NCBI GenBank assembly: GCA_903886165.1 | Contig: CAISLL010000103.1 | Location: 1-12,007 of the forward strand | Reading direction: 5' to 3' | DNA: 12,007 bases | Origin: an uncultured beta proteobacterium | GTDB lineage: Bacteria > Pseudomonadota > Gammaproteobacteria > Burkholderiales > Burkholderiaceae_C | Shown: piece by piece, positions 1 to 6,201 of the stretch | Layout: each line of letters opens with the position of its first letter | How positions within the stretch are numbered: position 1 is the stretch's first letter | Translations under genes and position numbers: made by a program | The notes under the pieces: generated by a model | What the model was told of the DNA's origin: nothing | The model's database searches: none | The model's input: only the letters and a program-made list of their open reading frames with translations

Positions 1-1
1 C

Positions 2-190
2 AATGCAGAAATCGACCAGGACATCCCCACCAGCTTGTACACCGCGGTGGCGCAGGTGCTGGCTTACATCTACCGGCTCAAGGCCGCCATGCGCGGCGAG
101 GGCCCGATGCCTGGGGAGCCACCGCTGCCCTTTGTGCCGCCTGAGCTAGATCCCCTATCCAAAGTGGTTGCAGCCACTGACACGCCATGA
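2..190 (+). CDS. flhB: FlhB, flagellar export apparatus switch protein (3' end only)
   Basis: Only the last 62 codons are present; the gene begins upstream of the window. The reading frame gives NAEIDQDIPTSLYTAVAQVL followed by AYIYRLK. This matches the end of the FlhB cytoplasmic domain, where the family has a conserved I-P-x-x-L-Y-x-A-V-A-x-V-L-A-Y-x-Y stretch. FlhB is the inner-membrane subunit of the flagellar type III export machine; its self-cleaving cytoplasmic domain switches specificity from rod/hook to filament substrates. The cleavage site (NPTH) and the membrane helices lie outside the window. The last ~28 residues are rich in proline (PGEPPLPFVPPELDP) and form a tail after the conserved domain. 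The stop codon overlaps the flhA start in an ATGA, so the two genes are probably translationally coupled. The identification rests on the C-terminal motif and on the flhA that follows. Confidence 0.9.
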   Translation, partial: NAEIDQDIPTSLYTAVAQVLAYIYRLKAAMRGEGPMPGEPPLPFVPPELDPLSKVVAATDTP

Positions 191-2277
191 ACTCGTCCCT
201 AATTTCCTTCAAAAACTGGTTTGGCAACAACTCAGCCCTGATGAAGGGTGCGGCTGCCCCGATGCTGGTGGTGGCCATCCTGTCGATGATGGTGTTGCCC
301 ATGCCTCCGTGGCTGCTTGACATGTTCTTTACCTTCAATATCGCCGTGGCGCTGATGGTGATGATGGTAGCGGCCTACATGCTCAAGCCGCTCGACTTCG
401 CCGCATTTCCCGCAGTGCTGTTGCTGACCACCCTGATGCGTCTGTCATTGAACGTGGCCTCGACCCGGGTCGTGCTGCTGGAAGGGCACACCGGCCCCGG
501 TGCCGCAGGTGCCGTGATTGAGGCCTTTGGCCATTTCCTGATTGGTGGCAACTTTACCGTTGGCTTGATTGTGTTTGCGATTTTGGTGGTGATCAACTTT
601 GTGGTGATCACCAAAGGTGCCGAGCGCATTGCCGAAGTGTCGGCACGTTTTGCCCTGGACGCCATGCCTGGCAAACAGATGGCGGTGGATGCCGACCTGA
701 ATGCCGGTCTGATCGATGAAAAAGAAGCCAAACGCCGCCGGGCGGAAGTCTCTGAAGAAGCAGACTTTTTTGGCTCGATGGACGGTGCCTCAAAATTCGT
801 CCGTGGTGACGCGGTGGCCGGCATCCTGATCTTGCTGATCAATATTTTTGGCGGTTTCATCGTGGGCATGGCGCAACACGACTTGAGCGCCTCACAAGCC
901 GCCAGTTCCTATGTCTTGCTGGCGGTTGGTGACGCTTTGGCGGCACAAATACCCGGCTTGTTGATCTCGGTGGCTGCTGCCATGGTGGTGTCGCGGGTTG
1001 GCAAAGACGATGACCTGAGCAGCCAGATCGTTACCCAAATGTTCATCTCTCCCAAGGTGCTGGGCATCACGGCCACCATCATGGGCATTCTGGGCGTCAT
1101 TCCGGGTATGCCACACACGGTGTTTTTGGGCATCGCCATGCTGCTGGGTTATGGAGCATGGGTGCTGGCACATCAACCTGTGCCAGTGGATGACCCAACG
1201 CCGGTTGCCACTGGCCCGGCCGCAGACGGTGAGGCCAGCTGGGACGACTTGCAGCCGGTAGACCAGCTCGGGCTGGAGCTTGGCTACCGCCTGATCACAC
1301 TGGTCGACAAAGGCCGCCAGGGTGATTTGCTGACGCGCATCAAGGGTGTGCGGCGCAAGTTTGCCCAGGAGGTGGGTTTCTTGCCACCGCCGGTGCATGT
1401 GCGCGACAACCTCGAGCTCAAGCCCAGTGGTTACCGCATCACCTTGCGCGGCGTGATTGTCGGTGAGGGCGAGGCCTTCCCCGGCATGTTCCTGGCCATC
1501 AACCCAGGTGGCATCTCGACCCCGCTGATCGGCACCCCCACCACCGACCCGGCATTTGGCCTGCCCGCGCACTGGATCGACAACTCGCAAAAGGAAGCCG
1601 CACAAATGGCCGGATTTACCGTGGTTGATTCCGAGACTGTCATGGCCACCCATTTGTCACACTTGATGCAAGTGCAGGCAGCCAAATTACTGAGCCGCAC
1701 CGAAACCCAGCAACTGGTAGAACATGTGAGCAAACTGGCCCCGAAATTGATCGAAGAAGTGGTTCCCAAAATGGTCTCGATTGCCGTTTTCCAGAAAGTC
1801 CTGCAGTTGTTGCTGGAAGAGTCGGTACACATCCGTGACATTCGCACCATCATCGAATCCATCGCCGAACATGCCACCACCATCACCGACCCGACCGAGT
1901 TGGCACGGCGCGTACGCATTGCCCTGTCACCCGCCATCGTGCAGCAGATCTACGGCGCAATCAATGAACTCAATGTGATTGCCATTGACCCTCCGCTGGA
2001 ACGCCTTCTGGTGCAAGCCTTGGGCAACACCACCGGCCAGGGGCAGGCGCTGGATCCCGGTGTGGCCGACATCCTGACGCAAAAAGCAGCTGAAATGGCA
2101 CTCAAACAAGAAGAAATTGGCATCCCGGCCTGTCTGCTGGTGCCGGACCAGATTCGCAGCTCGATCGCCCGCCTGGTGCGGCGCGTTGCCCCGCGACTGC
2201 AGGTGCTTGCGCACAGCGAGATCCCTGAGTCGCACACCATTCGCATTGGCCCCATTCTCAAAGGTGCAGCATCATGA
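187..2277 (+). CDS. flhA: FlhA, flagellar type III export gate protein
   Basis: FlhA (696 aa, normal length for the family) is the large inner-membrane export gate. It couples proton flow to export, and its cytoplasmic domain docks chaperone-substrate complexes such as FlgN with FlgK/FlgL. The N-terminal half (about residues 22-330) has around eight hydrophobic helices. The conserved RLSLNVASTR stretch is at about residues 80-89. The FHIPEP family signature begins at R147 (RIAEVSARF, then LDAMPGKQM and VDAD), in the cytoplasmic loop after the fourth helix. Residues about 330-360 are a polar linker, followed by the soluble C-terminal domain. The ATG at 187 overlaps the flhB stop (ATGA), and no good Shine-Dalgarno precedes it, so translation probably depends on ribosomes arriving from flhB. 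It ends in another ATGA overlap with flhF. There are no frame breaks or missing motifs. Confidence 0.98.
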   Translation: MNSSLISFKNWFGNNSALMKGAAAPMLVVAILSMMVLPMPPWLLDMFFTFNIAVALMVMMVAAYMLKPLDFAAFPAVLLLTTLMRLSLNVASTRVVLLEGHTGPGAAGAVIEAFGHFLIGGNFTVGLIVFAILVVINFVVITKGAERIAEVSARFALDAMPGKQMAVDADLNAGLIDEKEAKRRRAEVSEEADFFGSMDGASKFVRGDAVAGILILLINIFGGFIVGMAQHDLSASQAASSYVLLAVGDALAAQIPGLLISVAAAMVVSRVGKDDDLSSQIVTQMFISPKVLGITATIMGILGVIPGMPHTVFLGIAMLLGYGAWVLAHQPVPVDDPTPVATGPAADGEASWDDLQPVDQLGLELGYRLITLVDKGRQGDLLTRIKGVRRKFAQEVGFLPPPVHVRDNLELKPSGYRITLRGVIVGEGEAFPGMFLAINPGGISTPLIGTPTTDPAFGLPAHWIDNSQKEAAQMAGFTVVDSETVMATHLSHLMQVQAAKLLSRTETQQLVEHVSKLAPKLIEEVVPKMVSIAVFQKVLQLLLEESVHIRDIRTIIESIAEHATTITDPTELARRVRIALSPAIVQQIYGAINELNVIAIDPPLERLLVQALGNTTGQGQALDPGVADILTQKAAEMALKQEEIGIPACLLVPDQIRSSIARLVRRVAPRLQVLAHSEIPESHTIRIGPILKGAAS

Positions 2278-3749
2278 ACATCCAGCGCTTTACCGCCCCC
2301 ACCGCCCGCGAAGCACTCGCCAAGGCCCGCATGACCTTTGGCGACGGCACGCTGATCCTGTCCAACCGCCCGACCTCAGCCGGCATTGAAGTGGTGGCCA
2401 CGGGTGAGGACGCCCTGAAAGCACTGGACCGCAACGAAGGGTCCCCCCAAGACAAGCGCCAGCTTGGTGCTCGATCAAAAAATCCGACTTTCGCCCAAGC
2501 CCAGGTGGACCCGAACAGCCAGGTAATGGACGACACCACGCAATTGGCCATGAGCACCCTGTCGTTTCAGGACTATGTGCGCGAACGCATGCTGCGCCGC
2601 CGTCACGAAGCACTCGGCAGCAAAGCAAGCCTTGAAGAGCGCAGCGAACTGCCGCGGGAAATGCCGGCAACTGTGCGCCCCTCTCCTCCCAAGTCCGCGG
2701 CATTTCATGCCCCTGCCGCAACCTCGGCTCGGCCTGTGCAAGCAGCCGTTGTGCGCCCAGATGCACGGCCAGCCGTCAGCCAGGCAGCGGCAACTGCACC
2801 CGCCGTGTCGCAAGGTATTGTGGACGAGCTCCATGCTATGAAGGCCCTGATTGAAGACCGCTTCAACACCCTGGCCTGGCTCGGTCAGGCGCGTCAGAAC
2901 CCGATTCATTCGAACTTGATGCTCAAGCTAATCCGCTCGGGCTTCTCGCCCGCACTCTCCAGAACCATTCTGGAGCGCATGCCCGAAGACATCAACGCCG
3001 CCGACGCGGTTCGCTGGATCATGGATGTGCTCACCCGCAACCTGCGCACCGACGCCAGCGCGCATGCCATTCACGAGGAAGGTGGCACATTCGCCCTGGT
3101 CGGCGCCACCGGGGTTGGCAAGACAACCACCGCAGCCAAACTGGCCGGTTTGTGCGCCCGCACCCATGGCGCCAACAGCGTGGGGTTGATCACACTGGAC
3201 ACCTACCGCGTGGGTGCCCATGAGCAATTGCGCGCTTACGGGCGCATGCTAGGGGTGGTGGCGCATCTGGCACATGACCGTGCCGCCCTGCAAGACTTGT
3301 TGGGTTTGCTGTCTGGCAAAAAAATGGTACTGATCGACACCACTGGCATCGCCCCGAGCGATCCGCGCAAGCGCGACATGCTGGATGTGCTGGATCTGCC
3401 CGGCGTCAACCGTCTGCTGGTGCTCAATGCCGGAAGCCACGGCGACACGCTGGACGACATGGTGGCTTCCTTCAAGACAGGCGGCGTGCAACAGGCCATC
3501 CTGTCGAAAACCGACGAGGCCTCCAAAGTTGGCCCGGCGCTGGATGCTGTCATTCGCCATCAATTGCTGCTGCGCGGTGTCACCATGGGCCAAAAGGTCC
3601 CGGAGGACTGGGAGCGTGCCGACGCAGCCAAACTGGTCGCCATGTCGATGCGCTCGCCAGCCAAGTCTGCGTTTGACCCCAAGGCCACCGACCTGGGCTT
3701 CTTCTTTGCAGACAGCACCCCCATGCAAGCAGGACAGTTCCATGTTTGA
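2274..3749 (+). CDS. flhF: FlhF, SRP-family GTPase that positions flagella
   Basis: FlhF is the third SRP-type GTPase, after Ffh and FtsY; it sets where, and often how many, flagella are built at the pole. The 491 aa protein shows three parts: an N-terminal B region (starting MNIQRFTAPTAREALAKAR), a low-complexity Ala/Pro linker at about residues 130-180, and the NG domain. Visible GTPase motifs are the P-loop GATGVGKTT (277-285), DTYRVGAHEQL (309-319), the G3 motif DTTGIAPSD (from D355) and SKTDEA (411-416) for guanine recognition. G3 usually reads DTAG, so the threonine is a mild deviation. The protein is somewhat longer than the ~430 aa Pseudomonas FlhF because of the B/linker part. The start overlaps the flhA stop by four bases; AAAGG lies about 9 bases upstream. 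The FlhG-like gene follows with an 8-base overlap, matching the usual flhF-flhG pairing. Confidence 0.96.
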   Translation: MNIQRFTAPTAREALAKARMTFGDGTLILSNRPTSAGIEVVATGEDALKALDRNEGSPQDKRQLGARSKNPTFAQAQVDPNSQVMDDTTQLAMSTLSFQDYVRERMLRRRHEALGSKASLEERSELPREMPATVRPSPPKSAAFHAPAATSARPVQAAVVRPDARPAVSQAAATAPAVSQGIVDELHAMKALIEDRFNTLAWLGQARQNPIHSNLMLKLIRSGFSPALSRTILERMPEDINAADAVRWIMDVLTRNLRTDASAHAIHEEGGTFALVGATGVGKTTTAAKLAGLCARTHGANSVGLITLDTYRVGAHEQLRAYGRMLGVVAHLAHDRAALQDLLGLLSGKKMVLIDTTGIAPSDPRKRDMLDVLDLPGVNRLLVLNAGSHGDTLDDMVASFKTGGVQQAILSKTDEASKVGPALDAVIRHQLLLRGVTMGQKVPEDWERADAAKLVAMSMRSPAKSAFDPKATDLGFFFADSTPMQAGQFHV

Positions 3750-4479
3750 TGCCTGCATCAACCAGGCGGCCGGCCTGCAATGCCTGGCACCGCAACTGGC
3801 CCCAAAACTCGTAGCGGTGGTCAGCCATGGCCAGCAACACGGTGAGTTGCCTTTGCTTTGGAGCCTTTGCAGCACCTGGGTTGACATGGGTTTGCCAGTG
3901 ATGGTGCTGGACGGTCACGCCCGGGAGTCTGAAATGAATCCAGGCTTGGTGCACAAGCTGACTGACCCCGGCGCAGGCATCCATGAAGAACAGGTGGCGC
4001 AGGCATGGACTGTATTACCAGCCGCCTTGGGCTTTGAACAGCTTTCAGAACCGGGATTTAACTCGGGCATGGTGGGTGATCTATTCCAGAACTATGGTGT
4101 CGTGCTGCTCTATGCGGGAGCCGCCACGCTCACCGGGCTGATCAAAGGCACTGGTCTGGCGCCATTGCTGGTGGTCGCCCCGCTCAAAGCCTCCTCGCTG
4201 ACGGCCTACAGCGCATTGAAACAATTGCTGCTGGATGCGCGTGTGCGCCCAACTGTTGCTAACATTGCCCTGGTTGCAAATGCAACCGCCAACGTGTCAC
4301 AACCGACTCAAAACCTGCAAGACTGTGCCATGACGTTTCTTGGGCTTGACATCAAGCCGATCACGTTGTCAGCCTTGGCCAAAACGGATGATTCACATGA
4401 TGAAATCAACCGCCTGGCCCTGCAGTTGCTGGAGAGCGCGGTGTTTCTGGAACGTCACCCTTTACCGAGGACGCATTGA
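3742..4479 (+). CDS. flhG: FlhG-like protein (MinD/ParA fold) with lost ATPase motifs
   Basis: This 245 aa protein lies between flhF and fliA, exactly where FlhG (FleN/YlxH) sits. FlhG is a MinD-like ATPase that limits flagellar number and stimulates FlhF GTP hydrolysis through an N-terminal DQAxxLR helix. Here residues 7-13 read NQAAGLQ, close to DQAAGLR. The stretch LVAVVSHGQQHGEL (23-36) sits where FlhG has its deviant Walker A (SGKGGVGKT); the glycine-lysine loop is absent. PVMVLDGH (52-59) replaces the usual VLLLDAD. VVLLYAGA (120-127) has tyrosine where the Walker B aspartate is expected. VVAPLKASSLTAYSALK (144-160) still resembles the FlhG VTTPEPTSLTDAYALIK segment. It is thus probably a non-hydrolysing FlhG relative; function is inferred from context. 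I chose ATG 3742 because AGGA lies 7 bases upstream and it overlaps the flhF end by 8 bases; in-frame codons further upstream lie inside flhF. Confidence 0.75.
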   Translation: MFDACINQAAGLQCLAPQLAPKLVAVVSHGQQHGELPLLWSLCSTWVDMGLPVMVLDGHARESEMNPGLVHKLTDPGAGIHEEQVAQAWTVLPAALGFEQLSEPGFNSGMVGDLFQNYGVVLLYAGAATLTGLIKGTGLAPLLVVAPLKASSLTAYSALKQLLLDARVRPTVANIALVANATANVSQPTQNLQDCAMTFLGLDIKPITLSALAKTDDSHDEINRLALQLLESAVFLERHPLPRTH

Positions 4480-5195
4480 TGTATACCGCCAAGGGTCAGC
4501 TCGATCGCAATGCCCTGATTCGCCAGTACCAGCCTCTGGTGCGCAAACTGGCCCATCACATGATGGCCAAATTGCCGGCCAACGTGCAGGTTGACGACCT
4601 TATTCAGGTTGGGTTGATAGGCTTGTCTGACGCCCTGTCCCGTTTTGAGGCCACGCAAGGCGTGCAGTTTGAAACCTTTGCCACCCAGCGCATCCGTGGT
4701 GCCATGCTCGATGAGCTGCGCGAAAACGACTGGGTGTCACGTGGTGTGCGCAAGAGCCAGAAAGACATCGAGGTGTCGATGCGTCGCCTGGAACACCAAC
4801 TGGGCCGCAGCCCGCTGGAGAGCGAAATTGCCGCAGACCTTGGCATGAGCCTCTCAGACTACCAGGGCCTGCTGGGCAGAGTCCGGGGAACCCAGTTGGT
4901 TTACCTTGAGGACATCAACCACAGCTCCGACGACGACGACAGTTTTCTGGACCGGCACTTGGGCGACACCGAAGCCGACCCGCTCAACATGCTCAGTGAC
5001 CAACGCATGCGCCAGGCGCTGGTAGCGGCCATCAAGAACCTGCCTGAGCGGGAACAACACATCATGAGCATGTATTACGAGGAAGATATGAACCTGAAGG
5101 AGATTGCCGCCGTGCTGGACGTGACCGAGTCACGCATCTGCCAGTTGCACAGCCAGTCGATCGCCCGCCTGCGCGCCAAGATGCGCACCCACTGA
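4479..5195 (+). CDS. fliA: FliA, RNA polymerase sigma-28 factor for late flagellar genes
   Basis: FliA (238 aa from ATG 4479) directs RNA polymerase to late flagellar and chemotaxis promoters and is held inactive by FlgM until hook completion. The protein opens MYTAKGQLDRNALIRQYQPL, like enterobacterial FliA. Region 2 includes DDLIQVGLIGLSDALSRFE (39-57), then ETFATQRIRGAMLDELRENDW for -10 binding. A region 3 follows (ELGRSP-type segment HQLGRSPLESEIAADLG). Region 4 runs from LPEREQ (188) through LKEIAAVLDVTESRICQLHS for -35 recognition. GAGGA at 4467-4471 lies 7 bases before ATG 4479, which favours this start over the in-frame TTG at 4476. The ATG shares one base with the upstream stop (TGATG), so fliA is translated as part of the flhF operon. 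A palindromic element follows the stop codon almost directly. Confidence 0.97.
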   Translation: MYTAKGQLDRNALIRQYQPLVRKLAHHMMAKLPANVQVDDLIQVGLIGLSDALSRFEATQGVQFETFATQRIRGAMLDELRENDWVSRGVRKSQKDIEVSMRRLEHQLGRSPLESEIAADLGMSLSDYQGLLGRVRGTQLVYLEDINHSSDDDDSFLDRHLGDTEADPLNMLSDQRMRQALVAAIKNLPEREQHIMSMYYEEDMNLKEIAAVLDVTESRICQLHSQSIARLRAKMRTH

Positions 5196-5198
5196 TAT

Positions 5199-5300
5199 AG
5201 GACTTACGCAAAACCGCCCCAGCGTCGTTACACCGCGCGGCCGTACGCCTGTACTGCCTGCGGCGGTGCGCCTAGCTGGGACAATTTTGCGTAAGTCCTT
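5199..5300. repeat. MITE-like palindromic element with 15 bp terminal inverted repeats
   Basis: AGGACTTACGCAAAA (5199-5213) is repeated exactly in reverse complement as TTTTGCGTAAGTCCT (5285-5299). Inside, further arms pair: CCCAGC (5218-5223) with GCTGGG (5275-5280), CACCGC (5231-5236) with GCGGTG (5263-5268), and GTAC (5243-5246) with GTAC (5251-5254) around a four-base GCCT loop. The whole ~100 bp can fold as one long hairpin. TGATAT occurs directly on both sides (5193-5198 and 5301-5306), which looks like a 6 bp target-site duplication; one extra T (5300) separates the right arm from its copy. It has no room for a transposase, so it would be non-autonomous or a REP-type element moved in trans. 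The left TGATAT contains the fliA stop codon. The family identity is unknown to me. Confidence 0.75.
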
Positions 5301-5314
5301 TGATATTTGCCCTT

Positions 5315-5339
5315 AAAAAGCCCCGAATCGGGGCTTTTT
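5315..5339. terminator. Bidirectional rho-independent terminator between fliA and flgN
   Basis: AAAAAGCCCCGA and TCGGGGCTTTTT form a perfect 12 bp inverted repeat around a single base. In practice this is a GC stem with a short loop, preceded by A5 and followed by T5. Because both ends carry an A/T tract it can stop transcription in either direction. It lies between two convergent operons (fliA on the + strand, flgN on the - strand), 12 bases from the flgN stop. The palindromic element now separates it from fliA by about 120 bases. Confidence 0.9.
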
Positions 5340-5351
5340 GATGCTGGTCAG

Positions 5352-5747
5352 TCAGGCTGACAGCGCCCGGAACTCGCCGCTTTGTCGGCCCGCACTGCCA
5401 TAAGGCTGGCGACCGTAGGCGCCCGCGTTGGGTGCGTAGGTGATGTTTTGGGCCGCTGGCACCAGGGCAGCAAGCGCACGCTCAACCGCCACACCGTGGC
5501 GCAACACGCCTTGGCGCATGGAGCCCAGTGCCGCGGCTATTTTTTTCACACGCGCTGGTGCGCTCGGGCTTTGTCTGATCTGGGCGGCCGAGTGCTGCAA
5601 GGTTTTTGAGAAATGCACCACCATCGTTTGCAGCTCATTGGAGGCTGCCACCAGCCCCTGCGCATCCTGGCAACGCAGGGTCTCAGACAACAAAGCCAGC
5701 TGAGCTTCGAAATCGCTCAACTGGCTGTCAAGATGTTGGGTGCTCAT
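5352..5747 (-). CDS. flgN: FlgN, chaperone for hook-filament junction proteins
   Basis: FlgN is a small cytosolic chaperone that binds FlgK and FlgL and hands them to the FlhA cytoplasmic domain for export. The 131 aa product has the expected size. It is largely helical (about residues 1-95, with leucine/glutamine-rich segments such as QLSDFEAQLALLSETLRCQD). A Gly/Tyr-rich tail follows, starting near QNITYAPNAGAYG. Sequence conservation in FlgN is low, so the call leans on size, helical character, tail and position directly after flgM. GAGGAAAA lies about 6 bases upstream of the ATG, a strong ribosome binding site. The gap to flgM is 31 bases, so the two are co-transcribed, probably from the sigma-28 promoter before flgM as well as from the flgA promoter. 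Transcription ends at the hairpin just beyond the stop. Confidence 0.85.
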   Translation of the reverse strand: MSTQHLDSQLSDFEAQLALLSETLRCQDAQGLVAASNELQTMVVHFSKTLQHSAAQIRQSPSAPARVKKIAAALGSMRQGVLRHGVAVERALAALVPAAQNITYAPNAGAYGRQPYGSAGRQSGEFRALSA

Positions 5748-5778
5748 GGTTTTTCCTCAAAAACCAGAAAAAAGTGAC

Positions 5779-6105
5779 TTATCCGCGACTGCGTGTCAGC
5801 ATTTCCTGGGCGTTGGACAACAATTTGTCGGCAATCGCTTCTGGGTTTACCTTGAAGGTGCCTTGTGCAATGGACGCACGCACTGCATTGACTTTTTCCA
5901 TGTCGACATCCGGCGCTTCGCCACGGCTGGACGCTTCCATGGAACGGGCCAATGTGGACACCGACACCGCCACACCAGCCGACTGGGTGCTTTTGGACGC
6001 TGTGGTATTCGCAAGCGTGCTGGCCGTCGGACCGCTTTTGGCGGCCGAAGAGGCAGCAGTGGTGCTGGCGGCAACGGGATGGTCTGAGGATTGGCTGATT
6101 TTCAT
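5779..6105 (-). CDS. flgM: FlgM, anti-sigma-28 factor
   Basis: FlgM binds FliA and blocks it until the completed hook-basal body exports FlgM from the cell. The 108 aa protein has the family layout: a disordered Ala/Ser/Thr-rich N-terminal half (about residues 10-60) and a conserved C-terminal sigma-binding part. Residues 67-86 carry the signature VDMEKVNAVRASIAQGTFKV, followed by NPEAIADKLL. The ATG at 6105 is chosen because it gives MKIS, typical of FlgM starts, and GGAG lies about 6 bases upstream. The TTG at 6117 is in frame, but it would place that GGAG inside the gene. The upstream gap contains a sigma-28-type promoter, so FliA would raise the level of its own inhibitor, as in enterobacteria. 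flgN follows 31 bases downstream and flgA lies upstream on the same strand. Confidence 0.93.
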   Translation of the reverse strand: MKISQSSDHPVAASTTAASSAAKSGPTASTLANTTASKSTQSAGVAVSVSTLARSMEASSRGEAPDVDMEKVNAVRASIAQGTFKVNPEAIADKLLSNAQEMLTRSRG

Positions 6106-6147
6106 GGTGTTCTCCAAAACTACTGTTTATGTAGCCTCGTAGGATCA

Positions 6148-6174
6148 CTTTCGGCAGAAATTGGCCAGACTTTA
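6148..6174 (-). promoter_or_regulatory. Sigma-28 (FliA) promoter for flgM-flgN
   Basis: On the - strand the sequence reads TAAAGTCT (6174-6167), an 11-base spacer, then GCCGAAAG (6155-6148). The enterobacterial sigma-28 consensus is TAAAGTTT-N11-GCCGATAA, so 7 of 8 and 6 of 8 bases match at the exact spacing. It lies in the 96-base gap between flgA and flgM, 42 bases before the flgM ATG. This position fits a class 3 promoter giving flgMN transcription independent of flgA. The match is seen directly; use by FliA is inferred. Confidence 0.82.
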
Positions 6175-6201
6175 ACCCTATTTTGAAAACACCGGAGAAA
6201 T

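Noticed and set aside
375..869. Long open frames opposite flhA (also 892-1653 and others on the - strand)
   Set aside because: They lie wholly inside flhA, which has full family motifs. The antisense frames are open because of codon bias in GC-rich DNA and resemble no known protein.
3385..3741. Upstream extension of the FlhG-like gene inside flhF
   Set aside because: The frame is open, but the translation (Trp/Cys/Arg-rich) is a shadow of FlhF. A good ribosome binding site and the family-like N-terminus point to the start at 3742.
3742..4479. FlhG-like gene as a decaying pseudogene
   Set aside because: The frame is open over 245 codons with a good ribosome binding site, tight overlaps on both sides and preserved motif-like blocks. 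Loss of ATPase residues without frame damage suggests a maintained protein.
5196..5310. CRISPR or small RNA gene in the fliA-flgN gap
   Set aside because: There is only one palindromic unit and no repeat-spacer pattern. The structure is explained by a transposon-like element with terminal inverted repeats.
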